Of a DNA stretch of 64,000 nucleotides, positions 44,410 to 53,698 are shown piece after piece. The position numbers and the translations under genes were made by a program. The stretch comes from CAZVEE01 sp964625525 (lineage in GTDB: Bacteria; Pseudomonadota; Alphaproteobacteria; JAJFIK01), in NCBI GenBank assembly GCA_964625525.1, contig CAZVEE010000004.1:1-64000 (forward strand), given 5' to 3'. Under the pieces are notes generated by a model, which saw nothing but the letters and a program-made list of their open reading frames with translations, did not search any database and was not told where the DNA came from. Position 1 is the first letter of the stretch; each line of letters opens with the position of its first letter.

Positions 44410-46083
44410 CTATAAACGGTCGTCCTTGCGGCAGTCGCTATTGTAGGCCTCGATCAGGGAGCGGGTCGAGCCGCTCATCTCCGCCAGGCCGTCCCCGTTC
44501 AAAAGCTGCGTTGCCAGGGTCTTGCCCAGCTCCACACCGAACTGGTCGAAGGAGTTGATGTCCCAGATCACCCCTTGGGTGAAAATCTTGTGCTCATACA
44601 ATGCAATCAACGCGCCAAGCCGCGCTGGCGACAGCTCGTCCAGCAGCAGGGTTGAAGACGGCCGGTTACCAGGGAACGTCATATGCGGTGCCAGATCCGC
44701 CGCGGATGCAGCGCTGTGGCCCTTGGACGCGAGCAGGGTGCGCGCCTCTTCCAGGGTCCGACCGCGCATCAGCGCCTCGGTCTGGGCGAACATATTGGCC
44801 ATCAACAACCGCTGATGCGGCGGCTTGGACGCGTCGTCCACTTTGGCGATGCCGATGAAATCACCGGGCACGACCTGGGTGCCCTGGTGCAAGTGTTGAA
44901 AGAACGAGTGCTGAACATTTGTGCCCACACCGCCCCACAGCACAGGCGCGCTTTGCCAGGTGAGCGGATCACCTTTAAGAGTGACGCCCTTCCCGTTGCT
45001 TTCCATATCCGCTTGCTGAAGATATGCGGGTAACAGTGTCAACCGGTCCGAATAGGGCAACATGGCCCAGCTCGCACAGCCCAAAAAATTGCTGTGCCAG
45101 ATACCGATCAAAGCCATCAGGACAGGCAGGTTTTCCTCAAGCGGCGTCTTGGCGAAATGCTGATCCATACTGAAGGCGCCTTTGCGCAGAGCATTGAAAT
45201 GCTCCATGCCCAGGCCCAGCGCAATGGACAGGCCAATCGCCGCCCACAGCGAATAGCGCCCCCCGACCCAGTCCCAGAACTCGAACGCATTGTCCGGATT
45301 GATCCCGAACCCGGCGACCGCTTCGGCGTTGGTGGAAACGGCCACGAAATGCTGGGCGATAGCGCTTTCCGGCGCCCCGCTCGCTAGGAACCAGGACCGC
45401 GCGCTGAGCGCATTAGTCATGGTTTCGAGCGTCGTAAACGTCTTTGAGGCGACAATGAACAGCGTTGTGGTCGGATCAAGCCGCTCCAGCAGATCGCCGA
45501 TATCCGCGCCGTCCACATTCGACACGAAATGGGTCTCGATAGCCTTGTTCCGGTACGGCCGAAGGGCGTGACAGACCATGCGCGGTCCCAGATCCGAGCC
45601 GCCGATGCCGATATTCACCACGTCCGTGACGCGCTTGCCCGTATGACCAGTCCAATCACCCGAATGGACGCGCTCCACGAACGCCCCCATGCGCTCAACG
45701 ACCCGTTCCACATCCGGCACCACATTGTGCCCATCAAGCACCACTGGCGCCTTATCCATCCGCCGCAGCGCAGTGTGCAGCACGGCGCGGTTTTCGGTGC
45801 TGTTGATCCGATGCCCGTTGAGCATCTCGTTGCGCCGATGCTCCAGATCCATGTCGCGGGCGAGCTGCACCAGCAGCGCCAGCGTTTCCTCGGTCATCAG
45901 CGTCTTGGAGAAGTCGAGCAGAATGCCGCAGGTCGCCCGGTTGAACTGGCCAAAGCGATCAGCGTCCTCAAACAGCGCCGTGATGCGCTGGTCCTTCAGG
46001 CTGTCCCGATGCCGGGCCAGGGCCTTCCAGGTGGTGAGCGAGGTCTGACCCGTCGGGGTGGCGGAAGCAGTGTCGGTGCTCAC
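44410..46083 (-). CDS. pgi: Glucose-6-phosphate isomerase
   Basis: The protein has 557 residues from GTG 46083, chosen because it gives the normal family length and GGAGGG lies upstream; the frame is open further but overlaps the isomerase gene. Conserved NIGIGGSDLGP, VASKTFTTLETMTNA, GGRYSLWAAIGL (active-site Arg), and NSFDQFGVELGK are typical of the long bacterial/eukaryotic type. It interconverts glucose-6-P and fructose-6-P, linking glmS and GDP-mannose supply. It starts 14 bp after the AGE isomerase gene. Confidence 0.96.
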   Translation of the reverse strand: MSTDTASATPTGQTSLTTWKALARHRDSLKDQRITALFEDADRFGQFNRATCGILLDFSKTLMTEETLALLVQLARDMDLEHRRNEMLNGHRINSTENRAVLHTALRRMDKAPVVLDGHNVVPDVERVVERMGAFVERVHSGDWTGHTGKRVTDVVNIGIGGSDLGPRMVCHALRPYRNKAIETHFVSNVDGADIGDLLERLDPTTTLFIVASKTFTTLETMTNALSARSWFLASGAPESAIAQHFVAVSTNAEAVAGFGINPDNAFEFWDWVGGRYSLWAAIGLSIALGLGMEHFNALRKGAFSMDQHFAKTPLEENLPVLMALIGIWHSNFLGCASWAMLPYSDRLTLLPAYLQQADMESNGKGVTLKGDPLTWQSAPVLWGGVGTNVQHSFFQHLHQGTQVVPGDFIGIAKVDDASKPPHQRLLMANMFAQTEALMRGRTLEEARTLLASKGHSAASAADLAPHMTFPGNRPSSTLLLDELSPARLGALIALYEHKIFTQGVIWDINSFDQFGVELGKTLATQLLNGDGLAEMSGSTRSLIEAYNSDCRKDDRL

Positions 46084-46097
46084 GGAGAGCGCCCTCC

Positions 46098-47282
46098 TCA
46101 GGCTTGGGACGGACCCTCGCGCACCGGCACCTCGGCGAGGACGGCGGCGAAGGCGGAAAACAGGTGATAAAACGTGCTGGCGGGGATGGTCGTGGCGGCG
46201 GCGGCATTGTCCGCCCCCCGCACATCCATCCAGGTGCCGCGCGGCGCAGGCTCGATATAGTGGGTAAAGATGCGCTCGACCCAGCCGCCCACCTCGCCAC
46301 GCAGCACCGGATCCTCGCCCCCCAGCACCAGATGGGTGCGCAGCGCCTCGGTCTGCGGCCACAACCGTTTGCGCGCCGATTTCACGCCAGCGGCCGGGTC
46401 GCGCCAGATTTCGTCATAGGCGAGCCCTGTTTCCGGATCAAGCCCGCGCGCCCGCGCCGTCTCAAGGAGCTGGACCGCCTCCACGGGCTGGCTGAGCCCT
46501 CGGGCCGCGGCATGGGTGTGGAGCAGATAGGCCCACTCAAAATGGTGACCGGGTTCGACGATGCGGGCACTGTCCCCCGGCGCCGGCGTCCAGTCCTGCG
46601 CGAAGAATTCCGTCAGTGTGCCGTGGGCGCGGTCAAAAAAGCGGGTTTGGAACAACGCCACCATGGCGTCTGCCCGCTCAGCGAAGGCGGCCTCGCCTGT
46701 CGCGTCATGCAAGGCCAGGAACGCTTCCAACAGATGCATATGCGGGTTCTGACGGCGCGGCAGGGACGCCGGCTCTCCCTCCTGATAGGCAGGATCGCCG
46801 TGCGCGCGCAGCTGGGTTTCCAGATAATCGGCCGTCTTGTCGATCCACTGGCGCACGGTGCTGTCGCCCGTCGCTTTGTAGAGCCAGGCGAGCGCAAACA
46901 GGATGAACGCGTGATCATAGGTGTCTTTCAGCGCCGACCGAGGCGCGCCTTGCCCGTCCAGGCGATGAAAGAAGCCACCGGCGGCCGCGTCCCAGCCATG
47001 CCGGATGAGCCAGTCAAAGCCTTCGAGCGCCAGCGCCTTATGGCCGGCAGCCGGTCCCAGACCCAAAAGGGCCGCATGGGTGAAGACATAGATTTGCCGG
47101 GCCTGAACCCGGATCCGCCGTTCCGCGTCCGGTTGAGGGGTGGCGTCCAGGTCGAGGATCTCTACAAAGCCGCCCGTCCCGTCATGGCCAACGCGCGCCC
47201 AAACGGGCAGCGCCTCGTGCTCAAGCCATGCTGCAATGCGCCGGGCCGCCGCCGCAATGACCTCTGACTGGCGCTGAGACAA
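46098..47282 (-). CDS. AGE-family sugar isomerase/epimerase (mannose-6-phosphate isomerase type)
   Basis: The protein has 394 residues from TTG 47282, chosen because AAGGAG lies 7 bases upstream; GTG 47288 is too close to it. The alpha/alpha-barrel motifs RIRVQARQIYVF, KDTYDHAFILFALA, NPHMHLLEAFLAL and EPGHHFEWAYLL carry the conserved histidines and arginine of N-acylglucosamine 2-epimerases. Fusion or linkage of this type with mannose-1-phosphate guanylyltransferases suggests fructose-6-P to mannose-6-P isomerisation. It forms an operon with pgi and probably manC. Confidence 0.88.
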   Translation of the reverse strand: MSQRQSEVIAAAARRIAAWLEHEALPVWARVGHDGTGGFVEILDLDATPQPDAERRIRVQARQIYVFTHAALLGLGPAAGHKALALEGFDWLIRHGWDAAAGGFFHRLDGQGAPRSALKDTYDHAFILFALAWLYKATGDSTVRQWIDKTADYLETQLRAHGDPAYQEGEPASLPRRQNPHMHLLEAFLALHDATGEAAFAERADAMVALFQTRFFDRAHGTLTEFFAQDWTPAPGDSARIVEPGHHFEWAYLLHTHAAARGLSQPVEAVQLLETARARGLDPETGLAYDEIWRDPAAGVKSARKRLWPQTEALRTHLVLGGEDPVLRGEVGGWVERIFTHYIEPAPRGTWMDVRGADNAAAATTIPASTFYHLFSAFAAVLAEVPVREGPSQA

Positions 47283-47589
47283 GACCACTCTCCTTCACTC
47301 TCGATGCAGTACGGCTGAGACGCCACCGCCGTCGCCGCGTTCCATCCCTTGGCAGCCGCCCCCAGATCCCGTGTTGCGCGCACTATACCGAGATGGGCTC
47401 GCCCGTCGAGAGGGTGTTGGCGATGCCCGCGTTGCGGGCCTCCAGGCCCACCGCGCAGCATGCTGACCTGCACGTCTTGCACGATCCATCGGTTGCGCGC
47501 AGAGTCGACCCTCTATCTTTATACGGCTGTACGGCGGGGCGGCCGTTTTGCCTTTCTCACAAAAGCAGTGATTGGTTGCAGGATCACCA

Positions 47590-48420
47590 ATGGGGATTAT
47601 CACGTGGGCGTCACGCCTATGGTCCGGGCCTGGGGGCGGCCCGGCAGGCTTTTCCGTCTCCAGTGCCCCGCCCACGGGAGGGATTCCGGGTAACGGGGGC
47701 GGTGCGCGTGCCGGATCACAGGGGCCCGAGCCCTTCGGGTTTTGCTTTCGTCTACTGCGCCCCGACGAGATTGATGCCTTTCTAGGGCTTCAGCAAACGG
47801 TTCTGGACACGCTAGAACCCAAGGATCGCGGCTTTTTTCTCCCCAAAACCGAGCGGGACCTGACGCGCTACTTGGCGGGGGCGGGCCTGATTATCGGGGT
47901 TTTCTCCGGTGGTGAGTTGATTGCGCAATCGGTGCTGTCGCTGCCCCTGACGCCGGACTCCGAGGCAGAATTACGAATCTTGCGCCCGGGCCTCGACCCT
48001 CGCGCCATTGGTGTTTTTAAGAGCAGCATGGTGCATCCCCGGTACAGGGGCTTTCAATTACAACGTGCTATGCTGCAAACTCGGATTACATTCTTGAAAT
48101 GGGCTGGTCGAAACCATGCCCTGTCGGAGATCGCGGTCCGCAATACCGCCAGCCTGAAAGGCTTTCTGGAGTCGAATTTCAAAGTCGTGGCGATTCGGGA
48201 GGACCCTTCGGACGGAACGCCGCTGTACTACGTCCACCTGCCCTTGGGCAGAGAACGCTATGACGAACGGCTCGAATCGATTTCTTGTCACAGAGTGAAT
48301 GATTTGGCGTTTCAACGGGAGCTTTTGGAGAGAAGCTTTATCGGTGTGAACTTGAATGACGGTCAAGAGATCGTCTACCGGCGGGCGCCCAATGCGCGCT
48401 CCGTGATTTGGTTCCGGTAA
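47590..48420 (+). CDS. GNAT-family acetyltransferase
   Basis: The protein has 276 residues from ATG 47590; an upstream TTG adds 6 residues. The first 50 residues are Gly/Pro-rich and poorly conserved-looking, so a later start is possible. The acetyl-CoA-binding segment is VHPRYRGFQLQRAMLQ, followed by the beta-5/alpha-4 region ALSEIAVRNTASLKGFLES, both typical of GNAT folds. The acceptor is unknown; within this EPS region it could acylate a sugar, but a role unrelated to polysaccharide is possible. Confidence 0.75.
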   Translation: MGIITWASRLWSGPGGGPAGFSVSSAPPTGGIPGNGGGARAGSQGPEPFGFCFRLLRPDEIDAFLGLQQTVLDTLEPKDRGFFLPKTERDLTRYLAGAGLIIGVFSGGELIAQSVLSLPLTPDSEAELRILRPGLDPRAIGVFKSSMVHPRYRGFQLQRAMLQTRITFLKWAGRNHALSEIAVRNTASLKGFLESNFKVVAIREDPSDGTPLYYVHLPLGRERYDERLESISCHRVNDLAFQRELLERSFIGVNLNDGQEIVYRRAPNARSVIWFR

Positions 48421-48611
48421 TCAGGATCCACTGAAAACCTCGGCCCGGCGTAACAGGGCCCCGGTTTGTGGGAAGGCGGCGTGGTACGCCCTCATCTCCC
48501 GCCCGTTGAGCGCTTTGGATCGTCGCAGCAGACCTTGGCTGCGCGTGATGGAGTGCTGCCGCCCGGCTTGGTTCGGGGGGATCGGCGCATGGACCAGGCG
48601 GGAGGTTGCCC

Positions 48612-49514
48612 GTGCTCGAAACCGCTGTCTTCAAAGGGCCAGACCCGGGGCCGCATCTGCTGGTGTTGGGTGCGGTGCATGGCAATGAGCGCTGCGGCGC
48701 ATTGGCGCAGTACGATTTGATCGAGCAGTTCAAAGCGGGGACCCGCACGCTCAACCGCGGCACCGTCACCTTTGTGCCGGTGTGTAACCCGCGGGCTTAT
48801 CAGGCGGGCGCCCGCTTCGTTGAGCGTGATTTGAATCGCTGTTTCCATGGGGCCCGCACGCCGCGCTCTTACGAAGAACAGCTTGCGGCCGCCATCGTGC
48901 CGCTAATGCAACACGCCGATCACGTGCTGGATCTGCATTCCGTGCATACGGCAACGGACCCATTCGTGTTTCTGGACTATCCAGAGCAGCAGGCGCTGGC
49001 CATGGCCCTGCCCTTCGATTTCGTCGTCACGGGCTGGCCCGAAATTTACCAGAGCGCGCGCGACCTCAATGAGGGCGACACGATGGAGATGGTCCACCGG
49101 CTCGGCAAGACCGGTATTCTGGTCGAATGCGGCCAACACGACGATCCGAACGCCCCAACGGTCGCCCGAGACAGCATTCTCAGTCTGCTTGCCCATCTGG
49201 GGCTGACTGACAGTCCCTCGCAGCACCCCGCGTCGAAGACCTGGCTGCACATGACCCGGCTCATGCGCCGCCCGAAAGGCGCGCACTTCGTCAAACCGTG
49301 GCGCAACCTGTCGGTGGTGCCATCCGGCGAGACAGTGGCGCTGCTGGAGGACGGCAAGCCGCTGCGCTTTGCCGAGAGCTTCCATATCCTGTTGCCCAAG
49401 CCGGCCGCAGCCATCGATACGGAATGGTTCTATCTGGCCAAGACAGTTCCCTCACCGCCGATGAAGGGCATACGTGCGGCGGTCACCGCGCCCCAGGTCT
49501 CGCCGGCGGCATAG
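48612..49514 (+). CDS. Succinylglutamate desuccinylase/aspartoacylase-family zinc hydrolase
   Basis: The protein has 300 residues from GTG 48612, chosen since GGGAGG lies 6 bases upstream. M14-like zinc motif LGAVHGNERCG gives the HxxE ligands, VCNPRAYQ and RDLNRCF give substrate arginines, and LDLHSVHTATDPF holds the third zinc-binding His. Family members remove acyl groups from N-acyl amino acids or glutathione-like conjugates. The convergent neighbour overlaps it by 32 bp. Substrate unknown; the GNAT gene upstream on the same strand could be a matched acyl-transfer partner. Confidence 0.85.
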   Translation: MLETAVFKGPDPGPHLLVLGAVHGNERCGALAQYDLIEQFKAGTRTLNRGTVTFVPVCNPRAYQAGARFVERDLNRCFHGARTPRSYEEQLAAAIVPLMQHADHVLDLHSVHTATDPFVFLDYPEQQALAMALPFDFVVTGWPEIYQSARDLNEGDTMEMVHRLGKTGILVECGQHDDPNAPTVARDSILSLLAHLGLTDSPSQHPASKTWLHMTRLMRRPKGAHFVKPWRNLSVVPSGETVALLEDGKPLRFAESFHILLPKPAAAIDTEWFYLAKTVPSPPMKGIRAAVTAPQVSPAA

Positions 49515-50550
49515 GATGATCCGTGGCGGGTAAATCGATGAGCCCTCCATGGAGTTCAAGCCCGGCCAAGCGTTTCTGCCACGCGAGAAGCTCTTTGTAC
49601 CAATCCAAAGTGATGGTCTTCAGCGTGCGCTCCGTTTGACCGGCCTCTAACGCAGCGGCAACCTCGCGGGCACCGTCGGCGGCGCTGTACCGCGCGCGCC
49701 AGCCCAAAGCCTCAATACGCTCAAAAGCAACACGATAGGACCGTTGGTCGGGATCTCCGTACCAGCTGATCTCCACCGGGCCGGGCAGGGCCTGCGCCAC
49801 GGCGGCTGCCAGATCCTTGAGCTGATAGGTGCACGCGGCGGACCCCACATTAAAAATCCGTCCGTTCACGGCGTCGGCGGGTGCTGTCAGCATAAAGATC
49901 TGCGCGTGAGCAGCATCGCGCACATGCACCAGGGGCCGCCATTGGGTGCCGTCACGCATCAGCGGCAAGCGCCCACTGCTCCACGCGCCATGGGTCATGC
50001 CGTTGACGGCAAGGTCAAACCGCATACGCGGGCTCAGGCCAAACACGGTGGCCTGGCGCAGAACCACGACGGTAAAGCGCTCATCCGCCAGTGGTAGGCT
50101 GTCTTGCTCTGCTTGCTGATTGGCCTTGGCATAGGTGGTCAGAGGAAAAGTCGGCGCGTCTTCGTCGGCCGCGCCGCCGCCTGGCTGGCGACCGTAAATG
50201 CTGCATGACGAAGGCAGAATATAGCGCGCCACACCCGCCGCCTTGGCCAGTCGGGCGGTGCGGGCGCGGGCGGCGTGATTGATGGCCCAGGTCGCCTCCT
50301 GAAACAGATCTCCACTCGGATCATTGGAGATCGCCGCCAAATCAATGACCGCGTCAACGCCGTCCATATGCGCTGGGTCAAGCCGGCGGGTGTCTTCCTG
50401 CACTGGCTCGATCAAGGGATGCTGGGGCAGCAACTCACGCCCAAAAAAGAAGCGGTCCACGGCCCGCACCGCCATGCCCTCGGCGGCCAGCATCTCCACC
50501 AGGACAGTCCCGATATAGCCGCCCGCGCCTGTCACCAGCACTCGCCGCAT
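49483..50550 (-). CDS. NAD-dependent sugar epimerase/dehydratase
   Basis: The protein has 355 residues from ATG 50550 (MRRVLVTGAGGYIG). Extended SDR features include VDRFFFGRELL, DLAAISNDPSGD, LPSSCSIYG, catalytic TTYAKAN-type Tyr/Lys and RQATVFGLSPRMRFDLAVN. The last segment is typical of a nucleotide-sugar epimerase group found in polysaccharide clusters. Specificity is not evident. Its 3' end overlaps the hydrolase gene by 32 bp, tail to tail. A 40-residue C-terminal extension is proline-rich. Confidence 0.85.
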   Translation of the reverse strand: MRRVLVTGAGGYIGTVLVEMLAAEGMAVRAVDRFFFGRELLPQHPLIEPVQEDTRRLDPAHMDGVDAVIDLAAISNDPSGDLFQEATWAINHAARARTARLAKAAGVARYILPSSCSIYGRQPGGGAADEDAPTFPLTTYAKANQQAEQDSLPLADERFTVVVLRQATVFGLSPRMRFDLAVNGMTHGAWSSGRLPLMRDGTQWRPLVHVRDAAHAQIFMLTAPADAVNGRIFNVGSAACTYQLKDLAAAVAQALPGPVEISWYGDPDQRSYRVAFERIEALGWRARYSAADGAREVAAALEAGQTERTLKTITLDWYKELLAWQKRLAGLELHGGLIDLPATDHPMPPARPGAR

Positions 50551-50691
50551 GATCCGTCCCATTCCTCTTATGACCCGCACCGTCGGGCGCGACCCCTTGC
50601 CCGGCTTTATGCCACGCTCCATATAAATCAATTAGACAGTTTTACATCACGCTGTAGCGATGGTGCTGAGCTGACCCAAAGGAGCCATGCC

Positions 50692-51132
50692 ATGGACCGC
50701 AATGACCTCTCTGATCGCTGGCAAAAGCTGCGCCAGCAGATTGAGGCGTCCTGGCAGGACCTCTCCTCTTCCGCACAGCAACGATGGGACAAGTTGTCAG
50801 AAGATGACATTGCCGAGATTGAAGGCCGCGTCGAAACGCTGATCGAAAAGATTCAGGAGCGCTACGGTGTCGCCCGCGAGGAGGCAGAACGCCAGGTGGA
50901 TGATTGGGGCCACAAGGAAATCCCAGGCCTCGGCGTGCCCAGCGAAAAGCCCTCGCTGCGCTGGACCTTCATTTCTCTCGCCGTCACCATTGTGGCCGCC
51001 ATCATCGCCTTTACGGGCCTTGCTGACCTGATCGAGCTGCTGGCGATGGTCCTGTTCTATGTGGGAGCATTGGCGACCGTGGTTTTCCTGGTGCTCGCGA
51101 TCGCTCTGCCCAAAAAAGACGGCGGGGCGTGA
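50692..51132 (+). CDS. Small membrane protein with coiled N-terminal domain
   Basis: The protein has 146 residues from ATG 50692 (AAAGGAG 7 bases upstream). Residues 1-65 are charged, helical and resemble the CsbD-like stress-protein pattern (DRWQKLRQQIEASWQ, then WDKLSEDDIAEIEGR). Two adjacent transmembrane helices follow (about 95-113 and 117-138) and a short KKDGG tail. The combination of a CsbD-like domain with a membrane hairpin suggests an envelope stress role, but function is unknown. Confidence 0.75.
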   Translation: MDRNDLSDRWQKLRQQIEASWQDLSSSAQQRWDKLSEDDIAEIEGRVETLIEKIQERYGVAREEAERQVDDWGHKEIPGLGVPSEKPSLRWTFISLAVTIVAAIIAFTGLADLIELLAMVLFYVGALATVVFLVLAIALPKKDGGA

Positions 51133-51136
51133 CGCC

Positions 51137-52174
51137 CTACAGCAGACCCATACCGGTGGCGGCGCGGTTCAGGTCCGCCTCGGCCATCTCTTGCACCAGT
51201 TCCTCGAAACTGATCGTGGGACGCCAATCCAGATCGGCGCGGGCTTGAGACGCGTCGCCGATGAGATATTCCACTTCGGCCGGGCGGAAGAAGGCGGGGT
51301 TGACCCGCACCACGACACGATCCAGCGTCCGGTCGATGGCATGGCGCTCCTGCCCCTCGCCCTCCCAGGCCAGATCAAAGCCCATGACCTCGGCGGCCAC
51401 ATTGACGAACGTCTCCACCGAATGGGATTGGCCCGTGGCAATGACGTAATCCTGCGCCGTGTCCTGCTGCACCATTTTGTGCATGGCCTCCACAAAGTCC
51501 CGCGCGTGCCCCCAGTCGCGCTTGGCGGCCAGATTGCCCAGCTCCAGACACTCCAACTGGCCATGGCGGATTAAGGCCAAACTTGCGGTGATCTTCCGGG
51601 TCACGAAGTCCCGCCCCCGCAACGGTGATTCATGATTAAAGAGAATCCCGGACGTGGCGTGCATGCCATAGGCTTCCCGGTAATTCCGAGTCATCCAGTG
51701 GGCATAAAGCTTGGCGATGCCATAAGGACTGCGTGGACAAAAGGGGGTCTTTTCGGTCTGCGGGCTCTCCACCACACGCCCGAACATTTCGGAAGTGGAG
51801 GCTTGGTAAAAGCGGATCTTGGGATTGATTTCGCGCACGGTCTCCAGCAACCGCGTCACCGCCAAGCCATCCACCTCCGTGGTGTAGAGGGGCTGGGTGA
51901 ACGACACCCCCACATAGCTCTGGGCCGCAAGATTGTAGATTTCATCGGGGCGAACCACATTAATCGTGCGCAGGATATTGCCGTGTTCCAGCAATTCCAG
52001 CTCCACATACTCGATGTCTTCTTCGATCCCCAATTCCGTCAAACGCCAGGAACTGCGCGAGGATCCCCGCCGATGGGTCCCGTAAACCCTGTATCCCTGC
52101 GCCAGAAGCAGCTGTGCCAGATAGGCCGCATCTTGACCGAAAATACCCGTAATCAGAGCAGACTTCTGACTCAT
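51137..52174 (-). CDS. gmd: GDP-mannose 4,6-dehydratase
   Basis: The protein has 345 residues. The Gmd signature is ALITGIFGQDAAYLAQLLL, followed by RRGSSRSSWRL, NLAAQSYVGVSF, QASTSEMFG, catalytic YGIAKLYAHWM, and NHESPLRGRDFVTRKI. It converts GDP-mannose to GDP-4-keto-6-deoxymannose, the precursor of GDP-fucose, GDP-rhamnose or GDP-perosamine. The second enzyme is not evident; the SDR encoded at 49483-50550 is one candidate. Confidence 0.96.
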   Translation of the reverse strand: MSQKSALITGIFGQDAAYLAQLLLAQGYRVYGTHRRGSSRSSWRLTELGIEEDIEYVELELLEHGNILRTINVVRPDEIYNLAAQSYVGVSFTQPLYTTEVDGLAVTRLLETVREINPKIRFYQASTSEMFGRVVESPQTEKTPFCPRSPYGIAKLYAHWMTRNYREAYGMHATSGILFNHESPLRGRDFVTRKITASLALIRHGQLECLELGNLAAKRDWGHARDFVEAMHKMVQQDTAQDYVIATGQSHSVETFVNVAAEVMGFDLAWEGEGQERHAIDRTLDRVVVRVNPAFFRPAEVEYLIGDASQARADLDWRPTISFEELVQEMAEADLNRAATGMGLL

Positions 52175-52410
52175 TCATTGTTCCACGCATTAGGCCTCGC
52201 GCCCCCCGCCCGGGCCGCCGAAGGCGCTGTGTCAAACCCATCTACAAAAGTCGGGCTTTTCTGACAGTCTGTCCAGATTTGTGCAAAGCTAATCCGCACT
52301 ACCGACTCCACGCGAGCCCGTCTCGTGCCATATTGACCCCGCCGAATCGGGTAATCTGACACCGGGTTGCACTAGAGACTGTCGGAGTCACTCTGGTTTG
52401 AGGTGAAGAC

Positions 52411-53649
52411 ATGATGCCGTCTGTGGCACGCATCCTGGTCAACGATTACGCTGGCCATCCCTTCCAAATTCAATTGAGCCGGGAACTGGCCCGTCGCGGC
52501 TATGACGTGCGCCATACCTACTTCGCGGGCCTTAGCGGTCCACAAGGCCGGCTCGGCGCGGGCCATGATCACCCGGCCAACCTGACCATTGACGGGATCG
52601 ATTTCGGTCACCCCCATGAAAAATACGCCTTCCTGAAACGCCGCTCGGACGAAGTGCGCTACGGCTCGACCATCGCCGAGATCATTCAGGATTGGCGCCC
52701 CAACGTTGTTATTTCTGCCAATATGCCCGTCGAAGCGCAAGCGGCGGCTCTTGCGGCCGCACAGCGCACGGGCAGCCGCTTCGTGTTCTGGCTTCAGGAC
52801 ATCTTATCCATCGCGGCCATGCAGATCCTGGGGCGCAAGCTGCCGGGGGTCGGACATTTGGTGGGCTGGTATTACCGCTATTTGGAGCAACGCAGCCTGT
52901 GCGACTCCGATGCGGTCGTGGCCATCTCAGAAGACTTTCTGCCGATTCTGCACGATTGGGGGGTGGAGCCCACCCGCGCCACAGTGATCCGCAACTGGTC
53001 GCCGGTGGACGATGTGCGGCCGGTGTCCAAGCAGAATGATTGGGCGCGCAATAACGGACTTGCGGACAAGTTCACCTTCCTCTACTCGGGCACGCTGGCG
53101 TTGAAGCAGGATCCGGGCGTATTGGCGGAGTTGGCGCGGGCGCTGAAACCGCGTGAGGATGTGGTCGTGGCCGTGGTCAGCCAAGGGCCGGGCCGGGATA
53201 TGCTGGAGGCCGCCAAGCAAGAGGCGAACCTCCACAATCTGCGCCTGTTCGACTTCCAGCCCTTTGATGTGCTGCCAGATGTGCTGGGCGCGGGCGATGT
53301 GCTGGTGGCGAGCCTGGAGCGGGATGCGGGCGTGTTTTCCGTACCCTCCAAAGTGCTGACCTATCTCACGGCCGGACGACCGATCCTGTTGTCGGCGCCG
53401 GGCAGCAATCAGGCGGCGCGTTTGGTTACCGAAAGCGGGACCGGCCTGACAGCCGAACCGGGTGATCTGGGGGCGTTCGTGGAAGCGGCCCGGCGGCTTT
53501 TGTCCAATGCGCCGTTGCGCCGGCAAATGGCTGATGCGGCCGGGGCCTATGCCCGGGAGCATTTCGATATTGCCCGGATTACCGACCGGTTTGAGCAAAT
53601 CATTGCCGGGCTCGGGACGGAACGAACACGGATGAAACAAGCCGCCTGA
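52411..53649 (+). CDS. Glycosyltransferase family 4 protein
   Basis: The protein has 412 residues. N-terminal RILVNDYAGHPFQIQLSREL and C-terminal FTFLYSGTLALKQDP, ASLERDAGVFSVPSKVLTYL and AGRPILLSAP match the WbuB-like GT4 group that builds lipid-linked polysaccharide repeat units. The donor-binding glutamate pattern is modified. It opens the rightward operon GT4 - wzz-like - GT2 - wzy-like - GT2. Donor sugar unknown. Confidence 0.9.
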   Translation: MMPSVARILVNDYAGHPFQIQLSRELARRGYDVRHTYFAGLSGPQGRLGAGHDHPANLTIDGIDFGHPHEKYAFLKRRSDEVRYGSTIAEIIQDWRPNVVISANMPVEAQAAALAAAQRTGSRFVFWLQDILSIAAMQILGRKLPGVGHLVGWYYRYLEQRSLCDSDAVVAISEDFLPILHDWGVEPTRATVIRNWSPVDDVRPVSKQNDWARNNGLADKFTFLYSGTLALKQDPGVLAELARALKPREDVVVAVVSQGPGRDMLEAAKQEANLHNLRLFDFQPFDVLPDVLGAGDVLVASLERDAGVFSVPSKVLTYLTAGRPILLSAPGSNQAARLVTESGTGLTAEPGDLGAFVEAARRLLSNAPLRRQMADAAGAYAREHFDIARITDRFEQIIAGLGTERTRMKQAA

Positions 53650-53698
53650 CCCGTGCCAGTCAAGCACGGGCGGGCACGCAGAAAGAGGTGAGGCAGTC

